Shown here piece by piece: positions 27,286 through 36,046 of a stretch of 64,000 bases of DNA; position 1 is the first letter of the stretch, and each line of letters begins with the position of its first letter. Location of the stretch: the NCBI RefSeq assembly GCF_024707545.1, contig NZ_CP062229.1:2337501-2401500 (forward strand), in the 5' to 3' direction. A program made the translations under genes and the position numbers. The notes beneath the pieces are model-generated. The model was not told the origin of the DNA. It did no database searches and saw only the letters and a program-made list of their open reading frames with translations. The stretch is from Mesorhizobium onobrychidis (GTDB taxonomy: Bacteria > Pseudomonadota > Alphaproteobacteria > Rhizobiales > Rhizobiaceae).

Positions 27286-27546
27286 TCACTTCACGATCCT
27301 GACTGCCTCGGCAATTTTGTGCTTGCCGCTCATGTCCCACGAAACGCGGACCTTTTCGCCGGCCTTCAGGCCAGGATTCTTGAAGGCCTTGGGCAGCGTA
27401 AAGGTAGATCCGTTATCCAGAACAAGGCTCATGGCCGTTCCATCATAGGTCTTGACCGTGCCCGTGGTGTGCTTGACCGCTGCGAAGGCAGCGCCACCAG
27501 AGGCAAGAACGGCAGCAGCCGCAACCGACATAATAAGCTTGCGCAT
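27286..27546 (-). CDS. DUF1344 secreted small protein
   Basis: An 86-residue protein with a signal peptide (MRKLIMSVAAAAVLASGGAAFA) and a small beta-rich domain TGTVKTYDGTAMSLVLDNGS to VRVSWDMSGKHKI. Probably periplasmic; function unknown. GAGAG precedes the ATG. Monocistronic with its own terminator. Confidence 0.88.
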   Translation of the reverse strand: MRKLIMSVAAAAVLASGGAAFAAVKHTTGTVKTYDGTAMSLVLDNGSTFTLPKAFKNPGLKAGEKVRVSWDMSGKHKIAEAVRIVK

Positions 27547-27792
27547 GGCATGCTCTCCTGGAAAATGAGGGCACCATTTTGGGAAGGTGCCCCACTCAAT
27601 GATGGGCCGTCCGGTCGCGTCGGGTCGCGGTTCTAGGGAGGATGAACCGCCGGCGTTTCCCGGCCCGGAACGAAAAATAGTCCTGTTTTTTCAAGTGGAT
27701 ATTAGACGAAAAAGATATTCTGCGCGCCACATTCGACGCCAAAATCAAACGATTTGGACCTCATTGCGGCTCACGTCCGACTCACCGAGATT

Positions 27793-28707
27793 TTACGGCC
27801 ATTTCACTTCCGGCGGCAGGCTGGACAGGATCGAGGCGACGTTGCCGCCGGTCTTTAGTCCGAAGATGGTGCCGCGATCGTGAAGCAAGTTGAATTCGAC
27901 ATAGCGGCCGCGGCGAATGAGCTGTTCTTCACGGTCGCCGTCGGTCCAGTTGTCGTTGAAATTGGCCCGCACCAGATGTCCGTAGACGACGAGAAAAGAT
28001 CGCCCGACATCCTGGACGAAGTTGAAATCGGCGTTCCAGCCGCCTTTGTCCTCACCCGAATGCAGCCAATCGAAGAAGATGCCGCCGGTGCCGCGCGGTT
28101 CGTCGCGGTGCGGCAGATAGAAATACTCGTCGCACCAGGCCTTGAATTTCGCGTGGTCGGCGACGCGAGCGTGCTTCTCGCAGGCGAATTGCATGGCCCG
28201 GTGGAAGGCAACCGTGTCCGGGTCGTCCTGGGTGCGGCGACGGTCGAGCACCGGCGTCAGGTCGGCGCCGCCGCCGAACCACTGGCTCGAGGTGACGACC
28301 ATGCGCGTGTTCATGTGCACGGCCGGCACGTTGGGGTTCCACGGATGGGCGATCAGCGAAATGCCGCTCGCCCAGAAGCGCGGGTCTTCCTCGGCGCCCG
28401 GCATCTGCTTCCTGAACTCCGGCGAAAACTCGCCATAGACGGTGGAGGTGTGGACGCCGACCTTCTCGAAGACGCGGCCACGCATCATTGACATGATGCC
28501 GCCGCCGCCCTTGCCGGCGTCGCGCTCCCACGGCGTCTTTTCGAAGCGGCCGGGCGACCATGAAGCCTGCGGCCCCTGCAGGTCCTGCTCGATTTGCTCG
28601 AAGGCGGCGCAGATGCGCTCGCGCAACGTCTCGAACCACAGCCGCGCCTTCAGCTTTTTCTGTTCGATGTCGGCCGGCAGCCCCGCCGGTATTTCGGGTC
28701 GTTGCAA
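27793..28707 (-). CDS. hemF: Oxygen-dependent coproporphyrinogen III oxidase
   Basis: A 304-residue enzyme converting coproporphyrinogen III to protoporphyrinogen IX with O2 in haem synthesis. Family motifs: [42 protein letters not shown] and [13 protein letters not shown]. Normal length. It diverges from the small gene at 28815. Confidence 0.97.
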   Translation of the reverse strand: MQRPEIPAGLPADIEQKKLKARLWFETLRERICAAFEQIEQDLQGPQASWSPGRFEKTPWERDAGKGGGGIMSMMRGRVFEKVGVHTSTVYGEFSPEFRKQMPGAEEDPRFWASGISLIAHPWNPNVPAVHMNTRMVVTSSQWFGGGADLTPVLDRRRTQDDPDTVAFHRAMQFACEKHARVADHAKFKAWCDEYFYLPHRDEPRGTGGIFFDWLHSGEDKGGWNADFNFVQDVGRSFLVVYGHLVRANFNDNWTDGDREEQLIRRGRYVEFNLLHDRGTIFGLKTGGNVASILSSLPPEVKWP

Positions 28708-28814
28708 ATGCTATCTCCGGTTGTGGGGCGCGTACCCCGACAAATGACTCGTCTTTTCCGGCCGCGATCCCTAATCTCTTAGGTGCAAGGGTCAAGTGTG
28801 AATGGAGTTCCTTC

Positions 28815-29072
28815 GTGCGCACCCCGGCAAGACCGCCGCTGGATGGCCTGAAGAAGAGGCTCGACCGTTCGCGCGCCGAGCGCGAGCGTATGCCGCGCGA
28901 CGGATTCCTGCGCGAGACCTTCGTCCTGCCGCGTTCCGATGCGCGGCTCAAGGCGAAGGAGTGGTTCGAGCGCTTTCCCAAGCAGGCCTACTGGACCGAA
29001 ATCGAAAGCTGGTTCGAGCGGCCGGGCGACGTCATCGAATTCACCATCAGGCGGCTGCCGGCTGCGGATTAG
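28815..29072 (+). CDS. Small conserved hypothetical protein, GTG start
   Basis: An 85-residue basic, helical protein ([18 protein letters not shown], then [20 protein letters not shown]). Strong GC-rich third positions and TGGAG seven bases before the GTG support it as real. It ends 4 bp inside the convergent soxR stop. Family not recognised. Confidence 0.65.
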   Translation: MRTPARPPLDGLKKRLDRSRAERERMPRDGFLRETFVLPRSDARLKAKEWFERFPKQAYWTEIESWFERPGDVIEFTIRRLPAAD

Positions 29073-29515
29073 CGAGCGACCAACAACCGCCTTGCGCCCG
29101 GGCCTTGGGCGCTCAATCGGTCTTCCTTGTTCCGCAGCGGGCATTTGTCGATCGACATGCAGCCGCAGCCGATGCAGTCGGTCAGCCCGTCGCGCAGCTT
29201 CTTCAGCTGGGCAATCTTGCGATCGAGCTGGTCGCGCCAGGCCGTTGAAAGCAGGTTCCAGTCCTCGCGCGTCGGCGTGCGGCCTTCAGGCAGCGATTCA
29301 AGCGCAGCACCGATCTCGGCCAGCGAGATGCCGACCTCCTGCGCGATCCTGATGATCGCCACACGCCGCAGCACGTCGCGGCCGTAGCGTCGCTGATTGC
29401 CTGATGTGCGGTGGCTGCGGATCAGTCCGCGCGCCTCGTAGAAATGCAGCGCCGACACCGCCACTCCGCTGCGCATTGCCACTTGTCCGACTGTCAATTC
29501 CGTTGCCGCAGCCAT
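29069..29515 (-). CDS. soxR: Redox-sensitive regulator SoxR
   Basis: A 148-residue MerR-family regulator. The HTH is at residues 8-30 ([20 protein letters not shown]); the [2Fe-2S] cysteines are Cys114, 117, 119 and 125 in [14 protein letters not shown]. Oxidation by redox-cycling compounds activates transcription at SoxR boxes. A box-like palindrome lies just upstream (29533-29550). No soxS is nearby, as expected outside enterics. Confidence 0.94.
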   Translation of the reverse strand: MAAATELTVGQVAMRSGVAVSALHFYEARGLIRSHRTSGNQRRYGRDVLRRVAIIRIAQEVGISLAEIGAALESLPEGRTPTREDWNLLSTAWRDQLDRKIAQLKKLRDGLTDCIGCGCMSIDKCPLRNKEDRLSAQGPGARRLLVAR

Positions 29516-29532
29516 TCGAATTTTCCGCTTGA

Positions 29533-29550
29533 CCTCAAGTTAAGTTGAGC
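29533..29550. promoter_or_regulatory. SoxR box
   Basis: CCTCAAGTTAAGTTGAGC closely matches the classical SoxR operator (CCTCAAGTTAACTTGAGG), 18 bp before the soxR start. TTGACC at 29529 and a TTGTAA-like element at 29551 could be a plus-strand promoter with the box as spacer. Confidence 0.8.
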
Positions 29551-29594
29551 TTGTAACGAAGAAACCCTGGACATGCAAACCGCAGGAGAAGGCG

Positions 29595-29684
29595 ATGTGC
29601 GCCTGGGTGAGAATGACAAGAGACGGTGCAGTCGTCGGCCAGAAAGCGGCTATAATGGCTGCGCCCACTGAGGGTCTGCAAATC
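29595..29684 (+). pseudogene. Possible remnant of a SoxR-regulated gene
   Basis: Beyond the SoxR box on the plus strand, GGAGAAGG precedes an ATG at 29595 starting MCAWVRMTRDGAVVG. The frame soon runs antisense through trmL, where codon use fits trmL and not this frame. It may be the 5' stub of a gene removed by rearrangement. Weak support. Confidence 0.3.
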
Positions 29685-30149
29685 CTATCCGAGTTGCCGG
29701 ATCGCCTCGCCGGCCACCATGGCGACGGAAAGCGCGACGTTGATGCTGCGCGCGCCGGGCTGCATCGGGATGATCAGTCGCGCATCCGCCGCCTCGTGGA
29801 CAGGATCCGGCACGCCTGCGGATTCACGGCCGAACAAAAGAATGTCGGCGTCGGCGAAGGCGAAATCGGTGTAGGCGGTCGCGGCTCTGGTCGACAGCAG
29901 CACCAGCCGCCGCGCTTCGCCTCTGCGCCAGTTCTCGAAGGCGTGCCAGTCGACATGCCGGGTCAGCGCCGCCATTTCGAGATAGTCCATGCCGGCCCGT
30001 TTCAGCGCCCGGTCGGAGAGCGGGAAGCCGGCCGGTTCGATGATGTCGACGCCGAGACCGAGGCAAGCCGCGAAGCGCAGGATTGTCCCGGTGTTGCCGG
30101 CGATATCCGGCTGGTAGAGCGCGATGCGGAGACGGTCATTCATTTCCAC
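29685..30149 (-). CDS. trmL: tRNA (cytidine(34)-2'-O)-methyltransferase
   Basis: A 154-residue SPOUT methyltransferase modifying the wobble base of leucine tRNAs with SAM. Motifs: IALYQPDIAGNTGTILR, GFPLSDRALKRAGMDY, and the C-terminal knot LIIPMQPGARSINVALSVAM. Monocistronic. In many rhizobia trmL adjoins petA; here about 10 kb intervene. Confidence 0.95.
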   Translation of the reverse strand: MEMNDRLRIALYQPDIAGNTGTILRFAACLGLGVDIIEPAGFPLSDRALKRAGMDYLEMAALTRHVDWHAFENWRRGEARRLVLLSTRAATAYTDFAFADADILLFGRESAGVPDPVHEAADARLIIPMQPGARSINVALSVAMVAGEAIRQLG

Positions 30150-30283
30150 GCCATTTTGATCCGTGGCAGATCGGCCACAGGGGTCGCGCGGTTTTGGAAA
30201 TTGCTGGACTGGCGGGTGGTCATTTTCTGCGAAGTCGGTTATACGCCGGGCATTGTCAACCCGAACCGATGGAGGGGTAATTC

Positions 30284-30361
30284 ATGATGATCATGTACAT
30301 CCAGCGCCCCTCTTGTGGGCTTACCAGCCTGCCGGCGGTTTCGGTACGACGATTCTCCTGA
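30284..30361 (+). CDS. Candidate 25-aa leader peptide
   Basis: A 25-codon frame MMIMYIQRPSCGLTSLPAVS with VRRFS at its end and a very strong GGAGGGG 8 bases before the ATG. A hairpin GCCGAAA/TTTCGGC with a T-rich loop follows at 30392-30409, then the gene at 30428. The arrangement is that of a translated leader with possible attenuation. No homology is known to me; could be chance. Confidence 0.4.
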   Translation: MMIMYIQRPSCGLTSLPAVSVRRFS

Positions 30362-30391
30362 CGCTTTAGACTTCGATCGCACCGATTCTTA

Positions 30392-30409
30392 GCCGAAACC
30401 TTTTTCGGC
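30392..30409 (+). promoter_or_regulatory. Hairpin between leader peptide and downstream gene
   Basis: GCCGAAA (30392-30398) pairs with TTTCGGC (30403-30409) around a CCTT loop, 19 bp before the ATG at 30428. Possible attenuator or weak terminator. Confidence 0.4.
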
Positions 30410-30427
30410 CTTCGAAGGAATCCTGCG

Positions 30428-31015
30428 ATGTTTTTCAAGCTGTCGAAGGGGCTGAACGCCCCACCTGAACTCGCCTCTGTTCAATCCCCGCCTTTCGCCG
30501 GCCATTCGCCCGCGAACAGGCCTGACTTTTTTCCGTATTTTCACATGGAGGACGGACCGATGTTCGATCCCTGCAAGATTCCCGGCTCGAGAAACCTGCA
30601 CGAGCGCAGGATGGCGACCTGGGCGCTTTTGATCGGCGAAACCTATTCGTCTGCGGCTCACGCCGAGACTCGCCGGCGCCCGCATCGCGGCATGCTGCCG
30701 GACGTCGATTTCTCGCGCGCGGTTCCCGACCGCAGCCGGCCGTCGCTGGTGCGCCGGATCATCAGGCTGATCCGGCCTGGCGCAGAGACCGTCGCGAAAC
30801 TCCGGGTCGTCGACACAGCGCTGTCAGGATCGTCAAACGAGCCTGTCGGCGAAAAGCCCGCGACATCCTATATTGCGCGAAGCAGGACCGGCGGCCCGGG
30901 TGATTCCGGCACGCCGGTCTTTGACGCTACGCGCTCCTCCCAGGACGCTACGCGTTCCCGTGCGCGTGAGCGAAAACAAGCACATGAGTACCAAGACAAT
31001 GTTCCGCTGGTTTGA
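30428..31015 (+). CDS. Hypothetical protein overlapping the first ABC exporter
   Basis: 195 codons, MFFKLSKGLNAPPELASVQS onward; GAAGGAAT precedes the ATG. A second start at 30560 (MFDPCKIPG) has a better GGAGGACGG site. The middle part (residues ~45-140) has GC-rich third positions; the last 60 residues are low-complexity Arg/Ser and overlap the ABC exporter start at 30984. No domain recognised. The direct repeat GACGCTACGCG occurs at 30922 and 30942. Confidence 0.4.
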   Translation: MFFKLSKGLNAPPELASVQSPPFAGHSPANRPDFFPYFHMEDGPMFDPCKIPGSRNLHERRMATWALLIGETYSSAAHAETRRRPHRGMLPDVDFSRAVPDRSRPSLVRRIIRLIRPGAETVAKLRVVDTALSGSSNEPVGEKPATSYIARSRTGGPGDSGTPVFDATRSSQDATRSRARERKQAHEYQDNVPLV

Positions 31016-32873
31016 AACAAGGCTCGATCCGTTCCCTGCCGAGGAGCCGGTCGAGCCGCCGAAGACGCTGATCGCCTTCTGCGTCCACTATACGCGCGGC
31101 GCCTGGCCCTACATCGCGATCGATGCGATGCTGGTGACGGCTATCGCCCTTGCCGAGGTGTGGATGTTCGGCTTCATGGGCCGGATCGTCGACTGGCTGT
31201 CGGCGCAGAACCGCGAGACGTTCCTGCAGACCGAGGGCTGGAAGCTCGCCGGCATGGCTTTCATCGTGGTTTTCGCGCTGCCGGCGACGGTCTGGTTCCA
31301 TTCGCTCCTCAACCAGCAGACGCTGATGGGCAATTACCCGATGCGTATCCGCTGGCAGGTGCATCGCTACCTGCTCAAGCAGTCGATGAGCTTCTATCAG
31401 GACGAGTTCGCCGGGCGCATCGCGACCAAGCTGATGCAGACCGCGCTCGCGGTGCGCGAATGCGTCATCAAGCTCATCGACGTGCTCAATTATATCGTCG
31501 TCTATTTCCTCGGCATGCTGTTCATTGTCGGCGCGGCCGACTGGCGGCTGGCGGCGCCGCTTGCCGTCTGGCTTGCCGGCTATGTCTTGCTCCTGCGCTA
31601 TTTCATCCCGCGATTGGGCAAGGTCGGCGAGGAGCAGGCCAACGCGCGCTCGACCATGACCGGCCGCGTCGTCGACAGCTACTCCAATATCCAGACGGTC
31701 AAGCTGTTCTCGCATGCGCGGCGCGAGGCGTCCTTCGCCCGGGAAGGCATGGCCGGCTTTCTCGATACGGTCTACCGGTCGATGCGGCTGGTGACGCAGC
31801 TCTACGGCCTGCTCTACATGCTGAATTCGCTGCTGTTGTTTTCGGTCACCGCGATCTCGCTGTGGCTGTGGCTCGGCCAGGCGGTGACGATCGGCGCCGT
31901 CGCCCTGGTCATCGGGCTCGTTCTTCGGCTGTGGGGCATGTCGCAGTGGATCATGTGGGAGATGTCCACCCTGTTCGAGAATATCGGCACGGTGCAGGAC
32001 GGCATCAGCTCGATCTCGCTGCCGCGCCTCGTCGAAGACAGGCCCGGGGCCAAGGATATTGCCGTCACCAAGGGCGAGATCCGTTTCGAGGACATACGCT
32101 TCCACTACGGCAAGCAGAAGGGCGTTATCGAAAGCCTGTCGCTGACGGTGAAGCCGGGCGAAAAGGTCGGCATCGTCGGCCGTTCGGGCGCCGGCAAGTC
32201 GACGCTGGTCAATCTTCTCTTGCGCTTCTACGACCTTGAAGCTGGCCGGATCCTGATCGATGGCCAGGAAATCGCGGCGGTGACGCAGGATTCGCTGCGC
32301 GCCCAGATCGCCATGGTCACGCAGGACACCTCGCTGCTGCATCGTTCGGTGCGCGAGAACATCCTTTATGGCCGGCCGGACGCCAGCAACGAGATGCTGG
32401 TCGAGGCGGCACGCCGCGCCGAGGCGCTTGATTTCATATCCAGGCTTTCGGACGCCAGTGGCCGCACGGGTTTCGATGCGCATGTCGGCGACCGCGGCGT
32501 CAAATTGTCCGGCGGCCAGCGGCAACGCATTGCCATTGCCCGCGTTATGCTGAAGGACGCGCCGATCCTCATTCTCGACGAAGCGACGTCTGCGCTTGAT
32601 TCCGAGGCCGAGGCCGCCATCCAGGAGAACCTCTACAAGCTCATGCAAGGCAAGACCGTCATCGCCATCGCGCACCGGCTCTCGACCATCGCGGCGATGG
32701 ACCGGCTCGTCGTCATGGACAAGGGCCGCATCATCGAGGAAGGTTCGCATGAGCAACTCGTCGCCAGCGGCGGGCTCTATGCGCAGCTTTGGCAGCGCCA
32801 ATCGGGCGGCTTCCTGCTCGACGACGGTGCCGCCGCCAACGATGCCATCGTCAAGGGTCAAGCAGCAGAATGA
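30984..32873 (+). CDS. ABC exporter (fused membrane and ATPase domains), first of pair
   Basis: A 629-residue half-transporter. Six membrane segments occupy residues ~45-330; the ATPase domain follows with Walker A IVGRSGAGKST, signature LSGGQRQR and Walker B ILILDEATSALD. It is followed by a homologous gene at 32913, so the two probably form a heterodimer in the inner membrane. Substrate cannot be read; such pairs export lipids, peptides or drugs. The ATG at 30984 is chosen; a GTG at 30966 is possible. Confidence 0.9.
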   Translation: MSTKTMFRWFETRLDPFPAEEPVEPPKTLIAFCVHYTRGAWPYIAIDAMLVTAIALAEVWMFGFMGRIVDWLSAQNRETFLQTEGWKLAGMAFIVVFALPATVWFHSLLNQQTLMGNYPMRIRWQVHRYLLKQSMSFYQDEFAGRIATKLMQTALAVRECVIKLIDVLNYIVVYFLGMLFIVGAADWRLAAPLAVWLAGYVLLLRYFIPRLGKVGEEQANARSTMTGRVVDSYSNIQTVKLFSHARREASFAREGMAGFLDTVYRSMRLVTQLYGLLYMLNSLLLFSVTAISLWLWLGQAVTIGAVALVIGLVLRLWGMSQWIMWEMSTLFENIGTVQDGISSISLPRLVEDRPGAKDIAVTKGEIRFEDIRFHYGKQKGVIESLSLTVKPGEKVGIVGRSGAGKSTLVNLLLRFYDLEAGRILIDGQEIAAVTQDSLRAQIAMVTQDTSLLHRSVRENILYGRPDASNEMLVEAARRAEALDFISRLSDASGRTGFDAHVGDRGVKLSGGQRQRIAIARVMLKDAPILILDEATSALDSEAEAAIQENLYKLMQGKTVIAIAHRLSTIAAMDRLVVMDKGRIIEEGSHEQLVASGGLYAQLWQRQSGGFLLDDGAAANDAIVKGQAAE

Positions 32874-32915
32874 TGGGCAGCAGAATGATGGCAGCAGAAT
32901 GATGGCCGCCGAATG
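32861..32915. repeat. Tandem 14-15-bp repeats at the junction of two ABC genes
   Basis: GCAGCAGAATGATGG occurs about three times in succession (32862, 32877, 32892) and decays to CCGCCGAATGATGA. The first copy holds the stop of gene one (TGA 32871); the decayed copy holds the start of gene two (ATG 32913). Each copy contains ATGATG but only the last is in the second gene's frame. Confidence 0.85.
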
Positions 32916-34796
32916 ATGATTGCCGTCTATCGCTGGTTCGAGAACTGGGTCTATCCGTTCAGGGAGCCCGCGGGGCTTCGGCCACCGGTCAGCGTCAGGG
33001 GTTTCCTCTGGCACTATGTCGGCCAGGCGAAGGTCGCCTTCTTCGCCATGCTGGTCATCGGCGGCATTGCGCCGCTGGTCGAGGCTGGACTGTTCTACTT
33101 CGTCGGGAGGCTGGTCGACATTCTCGACCAGCTCCCCGGCGAGCGCAGCTGGGATGCGCTGTGGACTGCCGCCGGTCCCGAACTTGTCTTCATGGCCGCC
33201 GTGGTGCTGGTCGTCCGCACCATCGTCGTCGGCCTGGCGGCGCTGGTCGACGAGCAGACGATCACCCCCGGCTTCTACAATCTGGTGCGCTGGCAGGCGC
33301 ACCGTCATGTCTCGCGCCAGTCCTACGCCTTTTTCCAGAACGATTTCGCCGGCCGCATCGCGACCAAGGTCTGGCAGGCGGGGCAGGCGACCGGCGATTT
33401 GATGGAAAGCTTCATCGAGGTCGTCTGGTTCATGGTCGTCTATACGGTGACGACGCTGGTGCTGGTCGCCGGCCTCGACTTGCGGCTGGCGATGCTGGTG
33501 GTGATCTGGATCACCGCCTTCGGCTGGCTGGCCAAGCGCCATCTGCCGGCGATCCGCAAGCATGCCGAGGAAACCGCCGAGGCCGGTTCGATGATCACCG
33601 GCCGCTTCGTCGATTCCTATTCGAACGTGCAGACGCTGAAGCTGTTCTCGGCCGATGGCGACGACCGTTACATCAGGAGCGGCTTCGATATCTATCTCGA
33701 CGCGCTGCGCCCGTTCACCCGCAGGCTGACCGGCGTGCGCATGGCGCTGACGACGCTGTCGGGGATCATGATCACCGCGATCGCCTGTTTTGCCGTCTAT
33801 CTCTGGGTCGAAGGCTCGATCACAGTCGGCGCCGTCGCCTTCACGCTGTCCCTGGTGTTGCGGCTCAACATGCTGCTCGGCCGGCTGATGATGCAGCTCA
33901 ACGGCATCCTGCGGAATCTCGGCGTGCTGGAAAACTCCAAGGCGCTGATCACGCAGCCGCTCGGCCTGACCGACGCGCCCGACGCCAGGGAGCTTGTCGT
34001 GGCCGGCGGTCGGATCGACGTGAAGAACGTCGAGTTCCACTACGGCAAGGGGTTCGGCGTGCTCAACGGCATCGACCTTGTCGTGCGGCCGGGCGAGAAG
34101 GTCGGATTGGTCGGGCCGTCCGGCGCCGGCAAGACGACGCTGGCCAATCTGATCCTGCGCCTTTACGACCTCGAGGCCGGCAAGATCACCATCGACGGCC
34201 AGGATGTTTCAAAGGTGACGCAGAATTCGCTGCGCGCCAATATCGGCGTCGTCAGCCAGGATACCGCGCTTTTCCACCGTTCGTTGCGCGACAACATCAA
34301 GCTCGGCATGCCGGACGCGACCGACGCCGAGGTGGTCGCGGCCGCGAAGAAGGCCGAGGCGCACGACTTCATCCTCGACTTGCGCGACAATCGTGATCGC
34401 CAGGGCTACGAGGCCTTTGTCGGCGAGCGCGGCGTGAAATTGTCTGGCGGCCAGCGCCAGCGCGTGGCGATCGCCCGCGTCTTCCTCAAGGACGCGCCGA
34501 TCCTGATACTCGACGAGGCGACGTCGGCGCTCGATTCCGACATCGAGGCGGCCATCCAGGAAAATCTGGCAAGGCTGATGGAGAACAAGACGGTCATCGC
34601 CATCGCGCACCGGCTGTCGACCATCGCGGCACTCGATCGCCTGGTGGTGCTCGACGGCGGCCGCATCGTCGAACAAGGCACGCATGACGAACTGGTGGCG
34701 CTCGACGGGCTCTATGCGCGGCTGTGGAAGCGGCAGTCCGGCGGCTTCCTGTTCAACGAGGAGAGCGTGCTGGAGGAGACGCGGCCGGCGGAGTAG
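32913..34796 (+). CDS. ABC exporter (fused membrane and ATPase domains), second of pair
   Basis: A 627-residue homologue of the preceding gene with six membrane segments and an ATPase domain: Walker A LVGPSGAGKTT, signature LSGGQRQR, Walker B ILILDEATSALD. Probably the partner subunit. Start codons at 32913 and 32916 both lie in the last repeat unit. Both ATP sites look intact in both genes. Confidence 0.9.
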   Translation: MMIAVYRWFENWVYPFREPAGLRPPVSVRGFLWHYVGQAKVAFFAMLVIGGIAPLVEAGLFYFVGRLVDILDQLPGERSWDALWTAAGPELVFMAAVVLVVRTIVVGLAALVDEQTITPGFYNLVRWQAHRHVSRQSYAFFQNDFAGRIATKVWQAGQATGDLMESFIEVVWFMVVYTVTTLVLVAGLDLRLAMLVVIWITAFGWLAKRHLPAIRKHAEETAEAGSMITGRFVDSYSNVQTLKLFSADGDDRYIRSGFDIYLDALRPFTRRLTGVRMALTTLSGIMITAIACFAVYLWVEGSITVGAVAFTLSLVLRLNMLLGRLMMQLNGILRNLGVLENSKALITQPLGLTDAPDARELVVAGGRIDVKNVEFHYGKGFGVLNGIDLVVRPGEKVGLVGPSGAGKTTLANLILRLYDLEAGKITIDGQDVSKVTQNSLRANIGVVSQDTALFHRSLRDNIKLGMPDATDAEVVAAAKKAEAHDFILDLRDNRDRQGYEAFVGERGVKLSGGQRQRVAIARVFLKDAPILILDEATSALDSDIEAAIQENLARLMENKTVIAIAHRLSTIAALDRLVVLDGGRIVEQGTHDELVALDGLYARLWKRQSGGFLFNEESVLEETRPAE

Positions 34797-34827
34797 GGCC
34801 AGATTTCAGCAAAAACCGGAGTGAAGC

Positions 34828-35142
34828 ATGTCGGTGCGAATGCCATCGAATTTCGGACGGTCGGGAGCGCGGGAGAGCGCGCTCGACCTGCTCGGCCATG
34901 AAATCCTCGGCGAAAAGGCGGCGGCGCTCGGCCGCGCCGGCCGGCGCGTGGATGAAACGCTGGCGAAGTTGCGTGAACATGGCGACGATGGCGAACATCG
35001 TGCTCGGCTGCTCAGGGACGCGGCGGAGGCGGTCCACGGCTATTTCATCCAGCGCGAATTGTGCGGCTTGCGCAAGCACGACGCAGTGATCCGGGAATAC
35101 AACATTCCCAAGGCCGTGCTGGCCAGGCTCGGCGCCAAATAG
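34828..35142 (+). CDS. Small conserved hypothetical protein
   Basis: A 104-residue helical protein: ESALDLLGHEILGEKAAALG, then VHGYFIQRELCGLRKHDAVI and EYNIPKAVLARLG. It may be the family catalogued as DUF6665 (recalled, not checked). GGAGTGAAGC precedes the ATG. It follows the exporter by 31 bp and may be co-transcribed. Confidence 0.7.
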   Translation: MSVRMPSNFGRSGARESALDLLGHEILGEKAAALGRAGRRVDETLAKLREHGDDGEHRARLLRDAAEAVHGYFIQRELCGLRKHDAVIREYNIPKAVLARLGAK

Positions 35143-35435
35143 ATACCGGTGTTGAATCGGACGCTTGGTGCCGAAGACGAAAGACCGATTCGACCCGTTG
35201 CGGAAGTTCGTTCGCCCGTGCCGAATTCACGCCCTTGACCCTGAGCTGCCCTTCATGAGGATGTTTCGCTGCCCGATAGCTGACATTCACAGCAAGCAGC
35301 ACTATTGACTCAACGAAGATCCTTCACGTCCTAATTGAAGACTGGCAGTTTTGCGTGCAAAGGGCGACGTCGGACTCGTCCAAGAACCTAGCTGTGGCTT
35401 TCGCAAAAAATTTAGCCAGCTACCGACAATACGGG
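35143..35435. other. Gene-free stretch before phosphate-transport remnants
   Basis: 293 bp, less GC-rich than the neighbours, with no recognised gene, repeat or hairpin. It borders the broken DUF47 fragment and may be rearranged DNA. Confidence 0.4.
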
Positions 35436-35561
35436 CTAAGGTCTTAGCGAAATGGATGGCCGGGCCGCCTCGGCGCCGGCGACCAGGATGCGGGAATGCC
35501 GCTCGAACAGGTCGAAGAACTTGTCCTCGCGGGGCAGAAGCGCACGAAACCAATTGAGCAT
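35436..35561 (-). pseudogene. N-terminal fragment of a DUF47 (PhoU-like) gene
   Basis: From the ATG at 35561 the frame gives MLNWFRALLPREDKFFDLFE and RHSRILVAGAEAARP, which matches the start of DUF47 proteins, the usual partners of PiT phosphate transporters. Homology stops after about 36 residues and a stop follows at 35436. The rest of the gene is missing. The PiT fragment at 36035 is the likely other half of the broken locus. Confidence 0.8.
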
Positions 35562-35578
35562 GTTTTATCCTGTAGCGT

Positions 35579-36046
35579 TCAGAAATGAGCCAGTTCAGGC
35601 GCTATAGATTCCAATAGGGCAGCCAACTCAGGTTCATCGACCAGGAGTGCTGCTTGATCCGGCTTAAGCCAGGCCCGTCTTCGATACTTCTGCTCCTTCC
35701 ATTCATCCAGCTCCTGCTGCACGTGAAGCGGGTATACTTCAACGGTTACCGGGACAAACGTGTCCTTCAATCGTTTCCAATAATGGAAGCTGCCAACGGA
35801 TTGCTCATGCAAAGTGCCTACTACTCCGGCTTCCTCACCCGCCTCTTGAGCTGCAGCCTCGCAGTCTCGTCGACCCTTCATCGGCCACCCCTTGGGCAAG
35901 ATGAAGCGGCCCGTTTGCCGAGACGTTAGCAGCAAGATTTCAGCGTCTCCGTCTGCAGTGCGGCGATAAGGCAATGCGGCAACCTGTGCGATGGGCTTAC
36001 CACGGCGCGCTCGCTTCCCCAGTTTCTTTTTCTTCAAACGTCGCAA
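35579..36046 (-). CDS. Nudix hydrolase between phosphate-transport remnants
   Basis: 155 residues with a basic start (LKKKKLGKRARRGKPIAQVA), FILPKGWPMKGRRDCEAAAQ and EAGEEAG as the Nudix box. The family resembles those acting on diphosphoinositol polyphosphates or nucleotides; substrate unknown. The frame opens only at a TTG (36046), right where PiT homology begins on the other strand, so the original start may have been lost. Third positions are less GC-rich than in neighbours, fitting transfer. Confidence 0.82.
   Translation of the reverse strand: MRRLKKKKLGKRARRGKPIAQVAALPYRRTADGDAEILLLTSRQTGRFILPKGWPMKGRRDCEAAAQEAGEEAGVVGTLHEQSVGSFHYWKRLKDTFVPVTVEVYPLHVQQELDEWKEQKYRRRAWLKPDQAALLVDEPELAALLESIAPELAHF

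Noticed and set aside
30948..34040. Open frame of about 1030 codons on the minus strand opposite both ABC exporter genes
   Set aside because: Very high GC leaves antisense frames open; the residues are Arg/His/Asp-rich without domains and the plus-strand genes are clear.
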